33,458 nucleotides of DNA from Nocardioides sp. (GCA_025965125.1 JAOPXM010000146.1:1-33458); one strand, 5' to 3'; numbered from the stretch's first letter, positions 25,184 through 33,149 are shown. Translations and numbers: made by a program. The notes: generated by a model from the sequence alone, not told the origin.

Positions 25184-25423
25184 TCACCCCGTGAGAGCGG
25201 CGCGGAGGCGGGTCTCGTCGACCCGCCAGAAGTCGTGCTGGCGACCGTCGACGAACGTCACCGGGATCTCCTCGCCGAAGCGCGCAAACAACTCGGGATC
25301 GTCGGCGATCGAGATCTCGTCGTACCCCACGCCGAGATCGGCACACACCCGTTCGATGACGGTGCGCGCCTCGTCGCAGAGGTGGCAGCCGGGCCGGCTG
25401 TAGAGGGTGATCCGGGCAGTCAT
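25184..25423 (-). CDS. Glutaredoxin-like protein
   Basis: A 79-residue thioredoxin-fold protein with N-terminal ITLYSRPGCHLCDEA (redox Cys13 and Cys16, CHLC) and the cis-proline region EIPVTFVDG. It belongs to the small glutaredoxin-like group (DUF836 type) found beside hemA in actinobacteria (Rv0508 position). The probable role is disulfide exchange in the cytoplasm; the partner is unknown. Its ATG overlaps the stop of the upstream acyl-CoA synthetase gene as ATGA. Confidence 0.9.
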   Translation of the reverse strand: MTARITLYSRPGCHLCDEARTVIERVCADLGVGYDEISIADDPELFARFGEEIPVTFVDGRQHDFWRVDETRLRAALTG

Positions 25424-27078
25424 TCGAGGAGGCCGAGCGCGCGGCGGCGCTCCATGCCCCGCAGGCGACCCTTCTGGACCTTCCCGGTGACGGTCAGGGG
25501 CAGCTGGTCGACGATCTCGACCCGACTGGGCCGCTTGAAGCGCGCCAACCGCTGTTCGCAGTGCGCCCGCACTGCGGCCTCGACCGCACCCGGGTCGCTG
25601 CCCGTGGTCCGGACGTAGGCCACGACCGCCTCCCCGGTGACGGGGTCCTCGACGCCGATCACCGCGGCCTCGACCACACCGTCGACCTCGCGGATCACTT
25701 CCTCGACCTCGACCGGGTAGACGTTGAACCCCGACACGATCACCAGCTCCTTGAGCCGGTCGACCAGGAACAGGTCCCCGGTGGCGTCTAGGAAGCCCAC
25801 ATCACCCGTCGACCACCAACCGTCGGCGTCCGGACCGCCGGTGCCGTCGGGCCAGTAGCCGCTGAACAGGTTGGCGCCGGAGATCTGGATCTCGCCGGGG
25901 TCCTCACCCTCAGGGGCGCGGCCGGCCTCGTCCACGAGCCGGAGGCCGATCCCGGGCAGGGCAGCCCCGACCGAACCCGCCTGCAGCTTCTGGGAGATCA
26001 GGGTGCTGGTGACGACCGGCGATGCCTCGGTCAGGCCATATCCCTGGTGCACCGGGATCTGGGTGGCCTGGGTGAACTCGTCGACCAGCTCGGGTGACAG
26101 CGGCGCCGAGCCCGACAGGATCAGCCGCACCGGGCCGAGCCTGTCCTTGAGGTGCTCCTCGCCCCGCCAGTACGCGAAGACGGGTGGGGCCACCGGGATG
26201 ACGCTGCAGGCCTCGTCCTCGATCAGGTCGAGGGTGCCCTGCGGGTCGAAACGGTCGACGAGCACCAGCTTGGCCCGGTGTCGGATCACGCCACCGAGGA
26301 CCGCGTTGAGGCCGTAGACATGGAAGAGGGGGAGTACGCCGAGGACCACGTCGTCGCCGTGGATCATCCGCGGGTCGACGCGCGCGACCTGGGCGATGTT
26401 CGCAAGCAGGGCACGGTGCGTCAGCATCGCGGCGCGGGGACGACCCGACGTACCGCTGGTGTAGAGGAGCGCGGCCAGCTTCTCGGGGTCCTGCAACGGC
26501 GGCACGAACCTGGCCTTGTCCGCGCGCAGGTGGTCGTAGGAGCGTTCGCCCGGCAGGAGAGTCCCGCCGACCACCACGACGCGCGGTTGGACGGCGCGCT
26601 CCACGAGCTCGGGCTCGAGGCCGCCGTCCTCGTCCTCGCCGTCAAGGGCGCGGGCCAGGATCGCCACCGCTTCCCGGACTGCCCGCACGGTGTCGACGTC
26701 GGTGACGACCATGCGAGATCCGGAGTCGGCGACCATCCGGGCCAGCTCGCCGGGCGTCGCGCGCGGGTTGACCGGCACGGCCACGGCCTGGGCCCGCAGG
26801 ACACCGAGGTAGGTGGTCACGAACTCGATGCGGTTGCCCATCGCGACCATGACCCGGTAGCCGGCCACGATGCCCGCAGCGCCGAGCCCCGTTGCGATCC
26901 GGCCGACCTCGTCGTCGAGCTGGGACCAGGTGAGGCTTCGTCCGCCGGCTTCCACGATCGCGAGCTTGTCGGGGCTCTCGGCGGCTGCTGCCTCGACCAG
27001 ATCCGCCACGTCGGTGACCCCGTCGAGCTCGTCGTAGTCCTCGACGGCGCTCTCGGAGTCGTCGACCGGGGAAGGCAT
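25420..27078 (-). CDS. AMP-dependent (long-chain) acyl-CoA synthetase
   Basis: A 552-residue ANL-superfamily ligase from ATG 27078. It has the P-loop [16 protein letters not shown], the motif [12 protein letters not shown], the hinge [16 protein letters not shown] and the C-terminal catalytic lysine in [12 protein letters not shown]. It should activate a carboxylic acid, most likely a fatty acid, by adenylation and transfer to CoA; substrate length cannot be read. An acidic stretch (about residues 140-165, [10 protein letters not shown]) is an unusual loop insertion. It is divergent from the HAD gene and coupled to the glutaredoxin-like gene. Confidence 0.92.
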   Translation of the reverse strand: MPSPVDDSESAVEDYDELDGVTDVADLVEAAAAESPDKLAIVEAGGRSLTWSQLDDEVGRIATGLGAAGIVAGYRVMVAMGNRIEFVTTYLGVLRAQAVAVPVNPRATPGELARMVADSGSRMVVTDVDTVRAVREAVAILARALDGEDEDGGLEPELVERAVQPRVVVVGGTLLPGERSYDHLRADKARFVPPLQDPEKLAALLYTSGTSGRPRAAMLTHRALLANIAQVARVDPRMIHGDDVVLGVLPLFHVYGLNAVLGGVIRHRAKLVLVDRFDPQGTLDLIEDEACSVIPVAPPVFAYWRGEEHLKDRLGPVRLILSGSAPLSPELVDEFTQATQIPVHQGYGLTEASPVVTSTLISQKLQAGSVGAALPGIGLRLVDEAGRAPEGEDPGEIQISGANLFSGYWPDGTGGPDADGWWSTGDVGFLDATGDLFLVDRLKELVIVSGFNVYPVEVEEVIREVDGVVEAAVIGVEDPVTGEAVVAYVRTTGSDPGAVEAAVRAHCEQRLARFKRPSRVEIVDQLPLTVTGKVQKGRLRGMERRRALGLLE

Positions 27079-27129
27079 GGAGGGATACTTCCACAAGGGA
27101 CGACCGCTCGTTGTGGTCTCGATTCGATC

Positions 27130-27142
27130 TACTGTTACGGGC
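27130..27142 (+). promoter_or_regulatory. Candidate -10 of the HAD gene (leaderless)
   Basis: TACTGT (27130-27135) ends seven bases before the GTG at 27143, so transcription should begin at or next to the start codon. No ribosome site precedes the GTG. No clear -35 is visible at the usual distance. Confidence 0.45.
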
Positions 27143-28030
27143 GTGAGTCCTCCCGCCGAGAAGCCGCGACCGCTGCTGGACCTGCAACAGCGATCGACGC
27201 TCGCGGGCGAGGCCGCCGCAGCCGCAGCCGAGGTGGAGACCGCGTTGGACACCCAGGCCGATCCCACGTCCGCCGCCTTCTTCGACGTCGACAACACCGT
27301 GATGCAGGGCGCGAGCATCTTCCATCTCGCACGCGGGCTGCACCGGCGCAAGTTCTTCACCACCGGCGAGATCCTGGGCGCCGCCTGGAAGCAGGCCTAC
27401 TTCCGGATAGTCGGAGTCGAGGATCCCGAGCACGTGGCCGATGCACGCAACTCGGCCCTCAGCTTCATCGCGGGGCACACCGTGCTGGAGCTGCAGGAGC
27501 TCGGGGAGGAGATCTTCGAGGAGGCGATGGCGCATCGCATCTGGCCGGGCACCCGGGCCCTGGCCCAGCTGCACCTCGACCAGGGCCAACGCGTCTGGCT
27601 GGTGACGGCGGCACCGATCGAGATCGCCCAGATCATCGCCCGGCGGCTCGGCCTCACCGGAGCGATGGGCACCGTCGCCGAGCACGAGGACGGCGTCTAC
27701 ACCGGGCGCCTGGTGGGCGACCTGCTGCACGGCCCGGCCAAGGCCGAGGCGATCAAGGCCCTGGCGGCCCGGGAGGGCCTGGCCCTGGAGACCTGCTCGG
27801 CGTACTCCGACTCCTACAACGACCTGCCGATGCTGAGCCTGGTCGGCGACCCCTGTGCCATCAACCCGGACTCGAAGCTGCGCTCCCATGCGCGCGAGCA
27901 GGGTTGGCGCATCCGGGACTACCGCACCGGCCGCAAGGCGGTACGGGCCGGGTTGCTGGTCGGAGCCGCGGCCGGCGCGGTCAGCGGCACGGTCGCCGCG
28001 GGCGTCGCTCTGCGGGCCCGCCGACGATGA
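27143..28030 (+). CDS. HAD-superfamily IB hydrolase (SerB1-like)
   Basis: A 295-residue protein from GTG 27143. The HAD nucleophile motif is FFDVDNTV (Asp48, Asp50), motif II is VTAAP, and motifs III/IV are the GPAKAEAI lysine and [10 protein letters not shown]. The large helical cap between motifs I and II fits the HAD-IB group that includes phosphoserine phosphatase and CicA-like proteins; substrate not predictable. The C terminus is a glycine/alanine-rich hydrophobic helix (about 272-290) ending ALRARRR, a probable membrane anchor. It lies where serB1 (Rv0505c) lies in Mycobacterium. Confidence 0.9.
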   Translation: MSPPAEKPRPLLDLQQRSTLAGEAAAAAAEVETALDTQADPTSAAFFDVDNTVMQGASIFHLARGLHRRKFFTTGEILGAAWKQAYFRIVGVEDPEHVADARNSALSFIAGHTVLELQELGEEIFEEAMAHRIWPGTRALAQLHLDQGQRVWLVTAAPIEIAQIIARRLGLTGAMGTVAEHEDGVYTGRLVGDLLHGPAKAEAIKALAAREGLALETCSAYSDSYNDLPMLSLVGDPCAINPDSKLRSHAREQGWRIRDYRTGRKAVRAGLLVGAAAGAVSGTVAAGVALRARRR

Positions 28031-28200
28031 CCACGCCCTAGGAGATGTCCTTAGTTTTCAGGGAACGTGTTCTAGTTCTGAGCGGTCCGGGCGGCCCCGA
28101 TGGTCCAGACCAGGGATCTGCCATTTCGTTCCCAGGACCGGTACTTCGGCCTATCCTTTGGGTGGCTTCGGGGGGAAGTCGTACTGGGAGGGTGCACAAG
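28031..28200 (+). promoter_or_regulatory. Leader and probable promoter region of the bldN-like sigma gene
   Basis: This 170-bp gap is less G+C-rich than its surroundings. TATCCT (28152-28157) is a plausible -10 about 43 nt before the sigma ATG. Near the HAD stop there is GAAC-gt-GTTC (28063-28072) followed by a tandem GTTCT-a-GTTCT (28069-28079). No CGTAAC/CGTTG pair is present, so this gene is probably not under its own sigma factor. The ribosome site GGGAGG is at 28186-28191. Confidence 0.35.
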
Positions 28201-28977
28201 ATGCCGTGGAACGGTGCTGACGTTGCGCGCGGGCTAGAGGCCCTGCGCGTCACGGTCACGCGCCTCATGGCCCTCGAGGACCCCCTCCTGGCCGGTATCC
28301 CCACCCCGCTCCTCTCCGAAGCCCGGGCCGATGACAACGCCGGTGCCGGCGCCGCAGTCGTGCCGGGTGGACCGGACGGGTACGGCGACTCCGACCTCGC
28401 GACGTCATCTGAGGAGTCCGAGGCCGACCGCACCAGGCTGATCGCCCTCGTCGAGCTGGCTCGCACCGGAGACTCCGAGGCGTTCGGGCTCCTCTACGAC
28501 CACTACCAGGGGTCGGTCTACCGCTTCCTCTTCTACCGGACGCGGTCCACGGCGCTGGCCGAGGACCTCACGTCGGAGACGTTCTTCCGGGCGCTGCGGA
28601 GCATGACCAACTTCCGCTGGCAGGGCAAGGACTTCGGCGCCTGGCTGATGACGATCGCCCGCAACCTGGCGACCGACCACTTCAAGGCCGGCCGCACCCG
28701 CCTCGAGCTCACCACCGAGGACATGGGTCTCCACGACGACGCCACCGAGGGTCCCGAGTCGGCGGTGCTCGCCGGTCTGACCAACGACATCCTGCTCAAG
28801 GCACTCACCGAGCTCCCCGACGAGCAGCGCGACTGCCTCGTGATGCGCTTCCTGCAGGGCATGAGCATCGCGGAGACGGCGGCCGTGCTCGGCCGTAGCG
28901 ACGGTGCCGTCAAGCAGCTCCAGCTGCGCGGGGTCCGCAATCTCGCGAAGCTGATGCCAGAGGGGATCCGGGACTGA
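28201..28977 (+). CDS. bldN: ECF-type RNA polymerase sigma factor, sigma-BldN-like
   Basis: A 258-residue sigma factor from ATG 28201 (GGGAGG nine bases upstream). Residues about 92-163 are region 2, including EDLTSETFFRALR and FRWQGKDFGAWLMTIARNL. Residues about 197-252 are region 4 with LPDEQRDCLVMRFLQGMS and GRSDGAVKQL. About 75 residues precede region 2, starting with a GLEALRVTVTRLM helix: this resembles the N-terminal pro-sequence that marks Streptomyces BldN, a regulator of aerial growth. It is followed by an RsbN-like anti-sigma gene, as in Streptomyces. Orthology is an inference from the long extension, the sequence recalled and the gene order; whether the pro-sequence is removed here is unknown. 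Confidence 0.85.
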   Translation: MPWNGADVARGLEALRVTVTRLMALEDPLLAGIPTPLLSEARADDNAGAGAAVVPGGPDGYGDSDLATSSEESEADRTRLIALVELARTGDSEAFGLLYDHYQGSVYRFLFYRTRSTALAEDLTSETFFRALRSMTNFRWQGKDFGAWLMTIARNLATDHFKAGRTRLELTTEDMGLHDDATEGPESAVLAGLTNDILLKALTELPDEQRDCLVMRFLQGMSIAETAAVLGRSDGAVKQLQLRGVRNLAKLMPEGIRD

Positions 28978-29029
28978 TGAGCCTCTCCCGCAACACCTTC
29001 CTCCGCGGCCCCGCGAGTGCGCCGCACGC

Positions 29030-29058
29030 CGTAACTTCCGCCCGTCGCCCATCGTTGT
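29030..29058 (+). promoter_or_regulatory. Candidate sigma-BldN-type promoter of the anti-sigma gene
   Basis: -35 CGTAAC (29030-29035) and -10 CGTTGT (29053-29058), 17 bp apart, lie in the 151-bp gap between the sigma and anti-sigma genes. Hexamers and spacing are identical to the site at 17997-18025. A promoter here would let the sigma factor induce its own inhibitor, independent of read-through from the sigma gene. The leader to ATG 29129 would be about 63 nt. Confidence 0.7.
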
Positions 29059-29128
29059 GCTCTGTGACGACGCTTCATCTCGGGAACGTCGCCGCACGAC
29101 CCAACGACTGCACCACAGGATGGATCCG

Positions 29129-30328
29129 ATGACACCCGTGTTCGCGGCCCGACGCCGCGCCGAGGAGTTCAACCTCCTGGTCGAGGATCTCTCGACCGGG
29201 GTTCTCCGTGACGCGCGTTACGTCGAGTTCCTCGAGCTGGTCGGCGCCCTCCGCGACACCTCTCCCGTCGAGGCCCGACCCGAGTTCGTGGCAAGCCTCC
29301 GCGAGCGGTTGATGGCCGAGGCCGACTCCGTGCTGGCGAAGGCCCCCACCGGCTCCGCAAGGACCCTCAACGACCGGTTGACCGTCGCGCCGCGCCGGAC
29401 CGCCCGCGAGCGCCGGTTCGCGGTCGCCATCGGCGGGTTCGCCATCGTCGGCGCGACCACCTCCATGGCAGTCGCCGCCCAGTCGGCCTTGCCGGGTGAC
29501 GCGCTCTACCCGCTCAAGCGAGCCATCGAGAACGCTCACACCGGATTCAGCGTCGACGACAGCTCCAAGGGCTCCACACTCCTGGCCAACGCGTCCGGCC
29601 GGCTCGACGAGGTCGACGCGCTGACCCGCGCCGGGGCCGACTCCGGCGACGCGGCGGCGATCGCAGACACGCTGGGCACGTTCTCGGCACAGGCCTCCGA
29701 GGCATCGGACCTGCTGATGGCCGACTACCAGAACACCGGTCGCGAGCGCTCGATCTCGGAGCTCCGTGACTTCGCCTCGTCCGCCCTGGCCTCACTCTCC
29801 GGCTTCGAGTCGGTGGTGCCCGTCGGCGCCCGCGGCGCCCTCATCACGGCAGCGCGGACGCTTCTCCAGATCGACACCAGCGCTCAGAGCCTCTGCCCCG
29901 ACTGTGGCGGCGCCAGCATCGACATCGTGCCGCCGTTCGTCACCGAGGCGGTCGACAACCCGTTCAACACCGTCGCCCAGATCTTCACCATCGACACCAC
30001 TCGCCCCGGCAGGCACCTGCAGCCGGTCAAGCACCCCGGTGCCCAGCAGGGTGCCGACGCGCCGGTCGACCAGCCGGGTGATGCGACCACGGCCGAGGGT
30101 TCCCAGGTCGGCCCGCTCCCGGCGGACTCATCGCACGGCGACGGCCCGACTCGTCACCACGGCGGCAACGGCGGCCCGATCTCCCACATCGCCGACCTGC
30201 TCGGGGGCAACCAGCCGGCCTCGAACCCTGACGGCGGACTGCCCGACCTGGGTCCGGTCGACGACGTCCTCGGCGACGTGGGCAACATCCTGGGTGGCGT
30301 GCTCGGCAACAACACGCCCACGCCCTAG
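29129..30328 (+). CDS. rsbN: RsbN-like membrane anti-sigma factor (DUF5667)
   Basis: A 399-residue protein from ATG 29129; AGGA eight bases upstream favours it over ATG 29120. Residues 1-95 are a cytoplasmic helical segment (FAARRRAEEFNLLVED...) in the place of the RsbN anti-sigma domain. Residues about 97-119 are the single membrane helix, and LPGDALYPLKRAIE after it is the DUF5667 signature. The outer part is helical, then a CPDC pair (about residues 256-259) and a long proline-, glycine- and histidine-rich tail follow. The protein should hold the sigma factor inactive at the membrane. The tail is longer than needed for that and may contact the cell wall. Its stop overlaps the acyltransferase stop in a shared CTAG. 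Confidence 0.78.
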   Translation: MTPVFAARRRAEEFNLLVEDLSTGVLRDARYVEFLELVGALRDTSPVEARPEFVASLRERLMAEADSVLAKAPTGSARTLNDRLTVAPRRTARERRFAVAIGGFAIVGATTSMAVAAQSALPGDALYPLKRAIENAHTGFSVDDSSKGSTLLANASGRLDEVDALTRAGADSGDAAAIADTLGTFSAQASEASDLLMADYQNTGRERSISELRDFASSALASLSGFESVVPVGARGALITAARTLLQIDTSAQSLCPDCGGASIDIVPPFVTEAVDNPFNTVAQIFTIDTTRPGRHLQPVKHPGAQQGADAPVDQPGDATTAEGSQVGPLPADSSHGDGPTRHHGGNGGPISHIADLLGGNQPASNPDGGLPDLGPVDDVLGDVGNILGGVLGNNTPTP

Positions 30329-31449
30329 CGGAAGACCGACTTGCGCTGCATGAGCAGCGTGTAGAGCGTCTGCTGGATCGTCTCGCGGACCTGATCGGTC
30401 ACGTTGAACACCAGCATCGGGTCATCGGCCGAGCCGGCGTCGTACTCGTCGGTCCGGATCGGCTCTCCGAACTCCAACAGCCACTTGGACGGTAGCGGCA
30501 CCAGCCCGAGCGGGCCGAGCAGCGGGAACAACGGCGTGATCGGGATGTAGGGCACCCCCAGCAGGCGCGCCAGCGAGGGGATGTTGCCGACCAGCGGATA
30601 GATCTCCTCGGCCCCCACGACCGCCAGCGGGATGATGGGTACGCCGGTGCGCATGGCCGCGGAGACGAAGCCGCCCCGGCCGAAGCGCTGCAGCTTGTAA
30701 CGCTCGGAGTAGGGCTTCCCGATCCCCTTGAAACCCTCCGGCCAGACCCCGACCAGCTCACCCCCGCTGAGCATCCGCTCGGCGTCCTCGTTGCAGGCCA
30801 GGGTGGCGCCGCCCTTGCGGGCCAGCGAGCTGACGAACGGCATCCTGAAGACCAGGTCCGCGCCGAGCGGGCGCAGGTTGCGTCCGGTGTGGTCGTTGAT
30901 CGTCACCGACGTCATCAGGCCGTCGAGCGGGACGGTGCCGGAATGGTTGGACACGACCAGCGCGCCCCCGTCGAGCGGGATGTTCTCGATGCCACGCACC
31001 TCGATGCGGAACCACTTGTCCGCGATCGGGCGGAGCGCCGTCATGAAGAAGCGCTGGGCGATCTCCTGGTCGAAGCCGTATTCGTCGACGACGTAGTCGC
31101 CGGTCACCCGGCGCCGCAGAAAGGCCAGGAAGTGAGCCAGCTGGGGCTCCCACTGCTCGCCGAACAGCTCCTTCGCGGCGAACTGGAAAGCCCCGAGCCA
31201 CTCCCCGGTGGGGATGCCGGTCAGCGGTGCCCGGTCACGGGTGAGGGCGGGCGGCCGATCGATCACCGGCACCTCGGTCTCGATCACCGGTGTGGGGTCC
31301 GGCTCGCGCTCCGCGGCCTTGCGGGGAACCGGTCGGGTGGGCGGTCGGCGGCCGGGGGCCAGGCTCCGGGCCGCGGAGGACGGTTGCTTGCCGGTGCCGC
31401 GACCGGGACGACCGCGGGTGCCGATCGGGATGATCTCGGCGTCACCCAT
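30325..31449 (-). CDS. Lysophospholipid acyltransferase family protein (PlsC-like)
   Basis: A 374-residue protein from ATG 31449. The first ~75 residues are basic and proline-rich with low complexity; the acyltransferase domain follows. The catalytic block reads SNHSGTVPLDGL, with His169 and Asp176 six residues apart instead of the canonical HX4D. The substrate loop has VWPEGFKGIGKPYSERY (PEG), and IPIIPLAVVG-type residues complete the fold. It probably acylates a lipid headgroup acceptor at the inner face of the membrane; the exact lipid is unknown. The gene overlaps the upstream epimerase gene by 8 nt, matching the galE2-Rv0502 pair of Mycobacterium. Confidence 0.88.
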   Translation of the reverse strand: MGDAEIIPIGTRGRPGRGTGKQPSSAARSLAPGRRPPTRPVPRKAAEREPDPTPVIETEVPVIDRPPALTRDRAPLTGIPTGEWLGAFQFAAKELFGEQWEPQLAHFLAFLRRRVTGDYVVDEYGFDQEIAQRFFMTALRPIADKWFRIEVRGIENIPLDGGALVVSNHSGTVPLDGLMTSVTINDHTGRNLRPLGADLVFRMPFVSSLARKGGATLACNEDAERMLSGGELVGVWPEGFKGIGKPYSERYKLQRFGRGGFVSAAMRTGVPIIPLAVVGAEEIYPLVGNIPSLARLLGVPYIPITPLFPLLGPLGLVPLPSKWLLEFGEPIRTDEYDAGSADDPMLVFNVTDQVRETIQQTLYTLLMQRKSVFR

Positions 31450-32485
31450 GGTCAGCTCCTGACGAGAGCGCGGCGGTGGCTGCGGAGGACGGGAGCCGCT
31501 GCTCGAGTCCCGCCAGGACACGCTCCGCCCGGCCACCTGAGGACGGCAGGAGCGATCCGAAGTCGGCAAACGCCTCGGCCGTGGTGAACTCCGGCTCGAA
31601 GCCGAAGATCTCGCGCATCCGCGTGGTGTCCACCCCACGACCGTAGGTCAGGAACCCCAGCTGCTCGGGAGAGAAGTCGGCGACCCGCGCCGAGCGAAGC
31701 ACGGAGCCGACGCTGCCGACCGCGAAGCCAGGCATCGGCACCGAGGTGCGCTGCAGGCGTCGGACCGCCTGGGACAGCATCAGGATCCCGTCTCCGGCGA
31801 TGTTGAACGTGCCGGGGACCTCCCGGACCACTGCGTGCTGCAGCGCCCGCAGCATGTCGTTCTCGTGCAGGAACTGCAGCCGGGCGTCGTAGCCGAGGAC
31901 GGTGGGGATCACCGGGAGCCGGAAGTAGGAGGTGATGGGGCTGACGATGTGGGGCCCGATCACGTTGGCGGCGCGCAGCAGCGTGACGCGTACGTCGGAG
32001 CGCCGGCGCGCAAAGCCGCGCACGTAGCCCTCGATCTCGGCGACGTCCTTGGCATAGCCCGCCCGAGGTGAGCGACGCGGGCCCATGTCCTCGGTGAACA
32101 TCGCGGGGTCCCGGTTGCTCGCGCCGTACACGGTGGTCGTCGACTTGACCACGAGGTGCTGGACGCTGGGCGCCTTCTGGCACGCCGCGAGGAGCTGCAT
32201 CGTCCCGATGACGTTGAGCTCCTTCATCGTGTTGCGGCCGCCGGCACTGCCGGGGGTCGAGATGACGCTCATGTGGACGACCGTGTCGACGTCCTCCTTG
32301 GCGATCACCGGGTTGCGGATGTCGGCCCGGACGAACGAGACGTCGCCGATGTCTCCCCGGGGGGGAACCACATCGACACCGATCACCCGGGAGACCGAGG
32401 GGTCGCAGGCCACGGCGCGCGCGAACCGTCGACCGAGGTCGCGAGAGACCCCGGTGACGAGAACTATCCTGCCGGGCGCCGCCAT
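31442..32485 (-). CDS. NAD-dependent epimerase/dehydratase family protein (GalE2-like)
   Basis: A 347-residue extended-SDR protein. The N-terminal Rossmann fold has VLVTGVSRDLGRRFA, a variant of TGxxGxxG, and acidic GVDVVPP. Substrate-side segments include STTTVYGASNRDP and RAANVIGPH. The expected catalytic YxxxK is not intact: the region reads AGYAKDVAEIEGY, with Lys two residues after Tyr. The Mycobacterium counterpart (Rv0501, galE2) has a similar stretch as I recall, so the variation is probably a family trait. The true substrate is unknown. It begins 24 bp after the bS22 gene and overlaps the acyltransferase gene. Confidence 0.87.
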   Translation of the reverse strand: MAAPGRIVLVTGVSRDLGRRFARAVACDPSVSRVIGVDVVPPRGDIGDVSFVRADIRNPVIAKEDVDTVVHMSVISTPGSAGGRNTMKELNVIGTMQLLAACQKAPSVQHLVVKSTTTVYGASNRDPAMFTEDMGPRRSPRAGYAKDVAEIEGYVRGFARRRSDVRVTLLRAANVIGPHIVSPITSYFRLPVIPTVLGYDARLQFLHENDMLRALQHAVVREVPGTFNIAGDGILMLSQAVRRLQRTSVPMPGFAVGSVGSVLRSARVADFSPEQLGFLTYGRGVDTTRMREIFGFEPEFTTAEAFADFGSLLPSSGGRAERVLAGLEQRLPSSAATAALSSGADHG

Positions 32486-32509
32486 GTCAGTTCGCTGCCT
32501 GGCGCAGGG

Positions 32510-32611
32510 CTACTTACCGAGCTTGCGACGCTGGACGCGCGTCTTCTTGAGCAGCTTGCGGTGCTTCTTCTTGGCCATGCGCTTGCGCCGCTTCTTGATG
32601 ACAGAACCCAC
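32510..32611 (-). CDS. Small ribosomal protein bS22 homologue (AURKAIP1/COX24 type), 33 residues
   Basis: GTG 32611 to TAG 32510 encodes 33 residues, [18 protein letters not shown] followed by a [15 protein letters not shown] end; 17 of the 33 are Lys or Arg. The ribosome site GGAAGG lies six bases upstream. It is nearly identical to Rv0500B of Mycobacterium as I recall it, which corresponds to bS22, a protein seen in mycobacterial 30S structures. It therefore probably binds rRNA in the small subunit. It lies between the HTH and epimerase genes, as in Mycobacterium. Confidence 0.9.
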   Translation of the reverse strand: MGSVIKKRRKRMAKKKHRKLLKKTRVQRRKLGK

Positions 32612-32700
32612 GGGAAACCTTCCGATACCGACGAGTCTCTCCGGAAGACGCCCGGAGGACGCCGACAGCCTATCGGCCACGAGGTGGCGCGAAGAATCGG
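32612..32700 (-). promoter_or_regulatory. Promoter region of bS22-epimerase-acyltransferase
   Basis: On the minus strand TAGGCT (32672-32667) fits a TANNNT -10. A short inverted repeat GCCAC-gag-GTGGC (32676-32688) occupies the spacer just upstream. No convincing -35 is seen. Together with the strong hairpin at 32757-32779 after the HTH gene this suggests a separate transcription unit. Confidence 0.4.
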
Positions 32701-32756
32701 TGCCGAAAAGTCCATCACGTGGGTCGTGTTACGGCGCCCCGAGAGTCGGCACCGAG

Positions 32757-32779
32757 CGCCGGCTGAACCTCAGCCGGCG
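32757..32779 (-). terminator. Perfect 10-bp stem hairpin at the end of the HTH gene
   Basis: Arms CGCCGGCTGA (32757-32766) and TCAGCCGGCG (32770-32779) are exact reverse complements around a 3-nt loop. The TGA stop codon of the HTH gene (32772-32770) is part of the stem. There is no U tract after it. The structure is strong enough for a factor-assisted terminator or a 3' stabiliser. Confidence 0.7.
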
Positions 32780-32976
32780 TTGTAGAAGCTCTTGCGGAGG
32801 TACTCGTTCGCGTCCTCTTCGCGGACCCGGAACGAGCGGCCCACGCGGACGGCGGGCAGCTCGCCCCCGTGGACGAGGCGGTAGACGGTCATCTTGGAGA
32901 CGCGCATCATCGCGGCCACCTCGGCAACGGTCAGGAACTTGGCGTCAGAGATGTCCCCGGACGAATGTGTGGCCAT
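32770..32976 (-). CDS. Excisionase-type helix-turn-helix DNA-binding protein
   Basis: A 68-residue protein from ATG 32976. The MerR/excisionase-like winged helix covers most of it: KFLTVAEVAAMMRVSKMTVYRLV, here spanning about residues 13-36, then GELPAVRVGRSFRV and a short C-terminal end SFYNAG. It matches Rv0500A of Mycobacterium and is often labelled BldC family by annotation pipelines, though true BldC is a different gene. It is probably a DNA-binding regulator with unknown targets. Its fixed place next to bS22 is widely conserved. A GTG at 33006 could give ten more residues, but it would run through the leader hairpin. Confidence 0.88.
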   Translation of the reverse strand: MATHSSGDISDAKFLTVAEVAAMMRVSKMTVYRLVHGGELPAVRVGRSFRVREEDANEYLRKSFYNAG

Positions 32977-33003
32977 CGTGCACCGATCTCTCTGTGCGAA
33001 CGC

Positions 33004-33023
33004 CACCGGCTTCCCCGCCGGTG
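33004..33023. other. Stem-loop in the leader of the HTH gene
   Basis: CACCGGC (33004-33010) and GCCGGTG (33017-33023) form a perfect 7-bp stem with a 6-nt loop. It starts 27 bases upstream of the HTH ATG and lies downstream of the -10, so it is in the mRNA leader. It may affect translation or stability; no known riboswitch is recognised. Confidence 0.5.
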
Positions 33024-33045
33024 ATGGTCGTTCGCGTCGGTCGTG

Positions 33046-33099
33046 AGAATAGAGCCTGAAGTGACTCGTGGGGAAGAGAAAGACTCAAGCAACTTAAGT
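33046..33099 (-). promoter_or_regulatory. Promoter and direct repeats upstream of the HTH gene
   Basis: TATTCT (33051-33046, minus strand) is a good -10. Upstream of it lie two similar A+T-rich heptamers in direct orientation, ACTCAAG (33083-33089) and ACTTAAG (33092-33098), nine bases apart; the second is part of the palindrome ACTTAAGT. Small MerR/BldC-type proteins can bind direct repeats, so these could be regulator sites, including self-regulation. Inference only. Confidence 0.4.
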
Positions 33100-33149
33100 G
33101 GTCTACGGCGTGTCGTCTTGCGCCCGCGGCCCCTCCGGGTCCGGATTTC

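Noticed and set aside
28062-28083. GGAAC as a -35 of a stress-ECF promoter before the bldN-like gene
   Set aside because: The matching -10 (GTC at 18 bp) is weak, and TATCCT nearer the gene is the better candidate.
32770-32976. Calling the small HTH gene bldC
   Set aside because: The sequence and neighbours (bS22, epimerase, acyltransferase) match the Rv0500A group rather than Streptomyces BldC.
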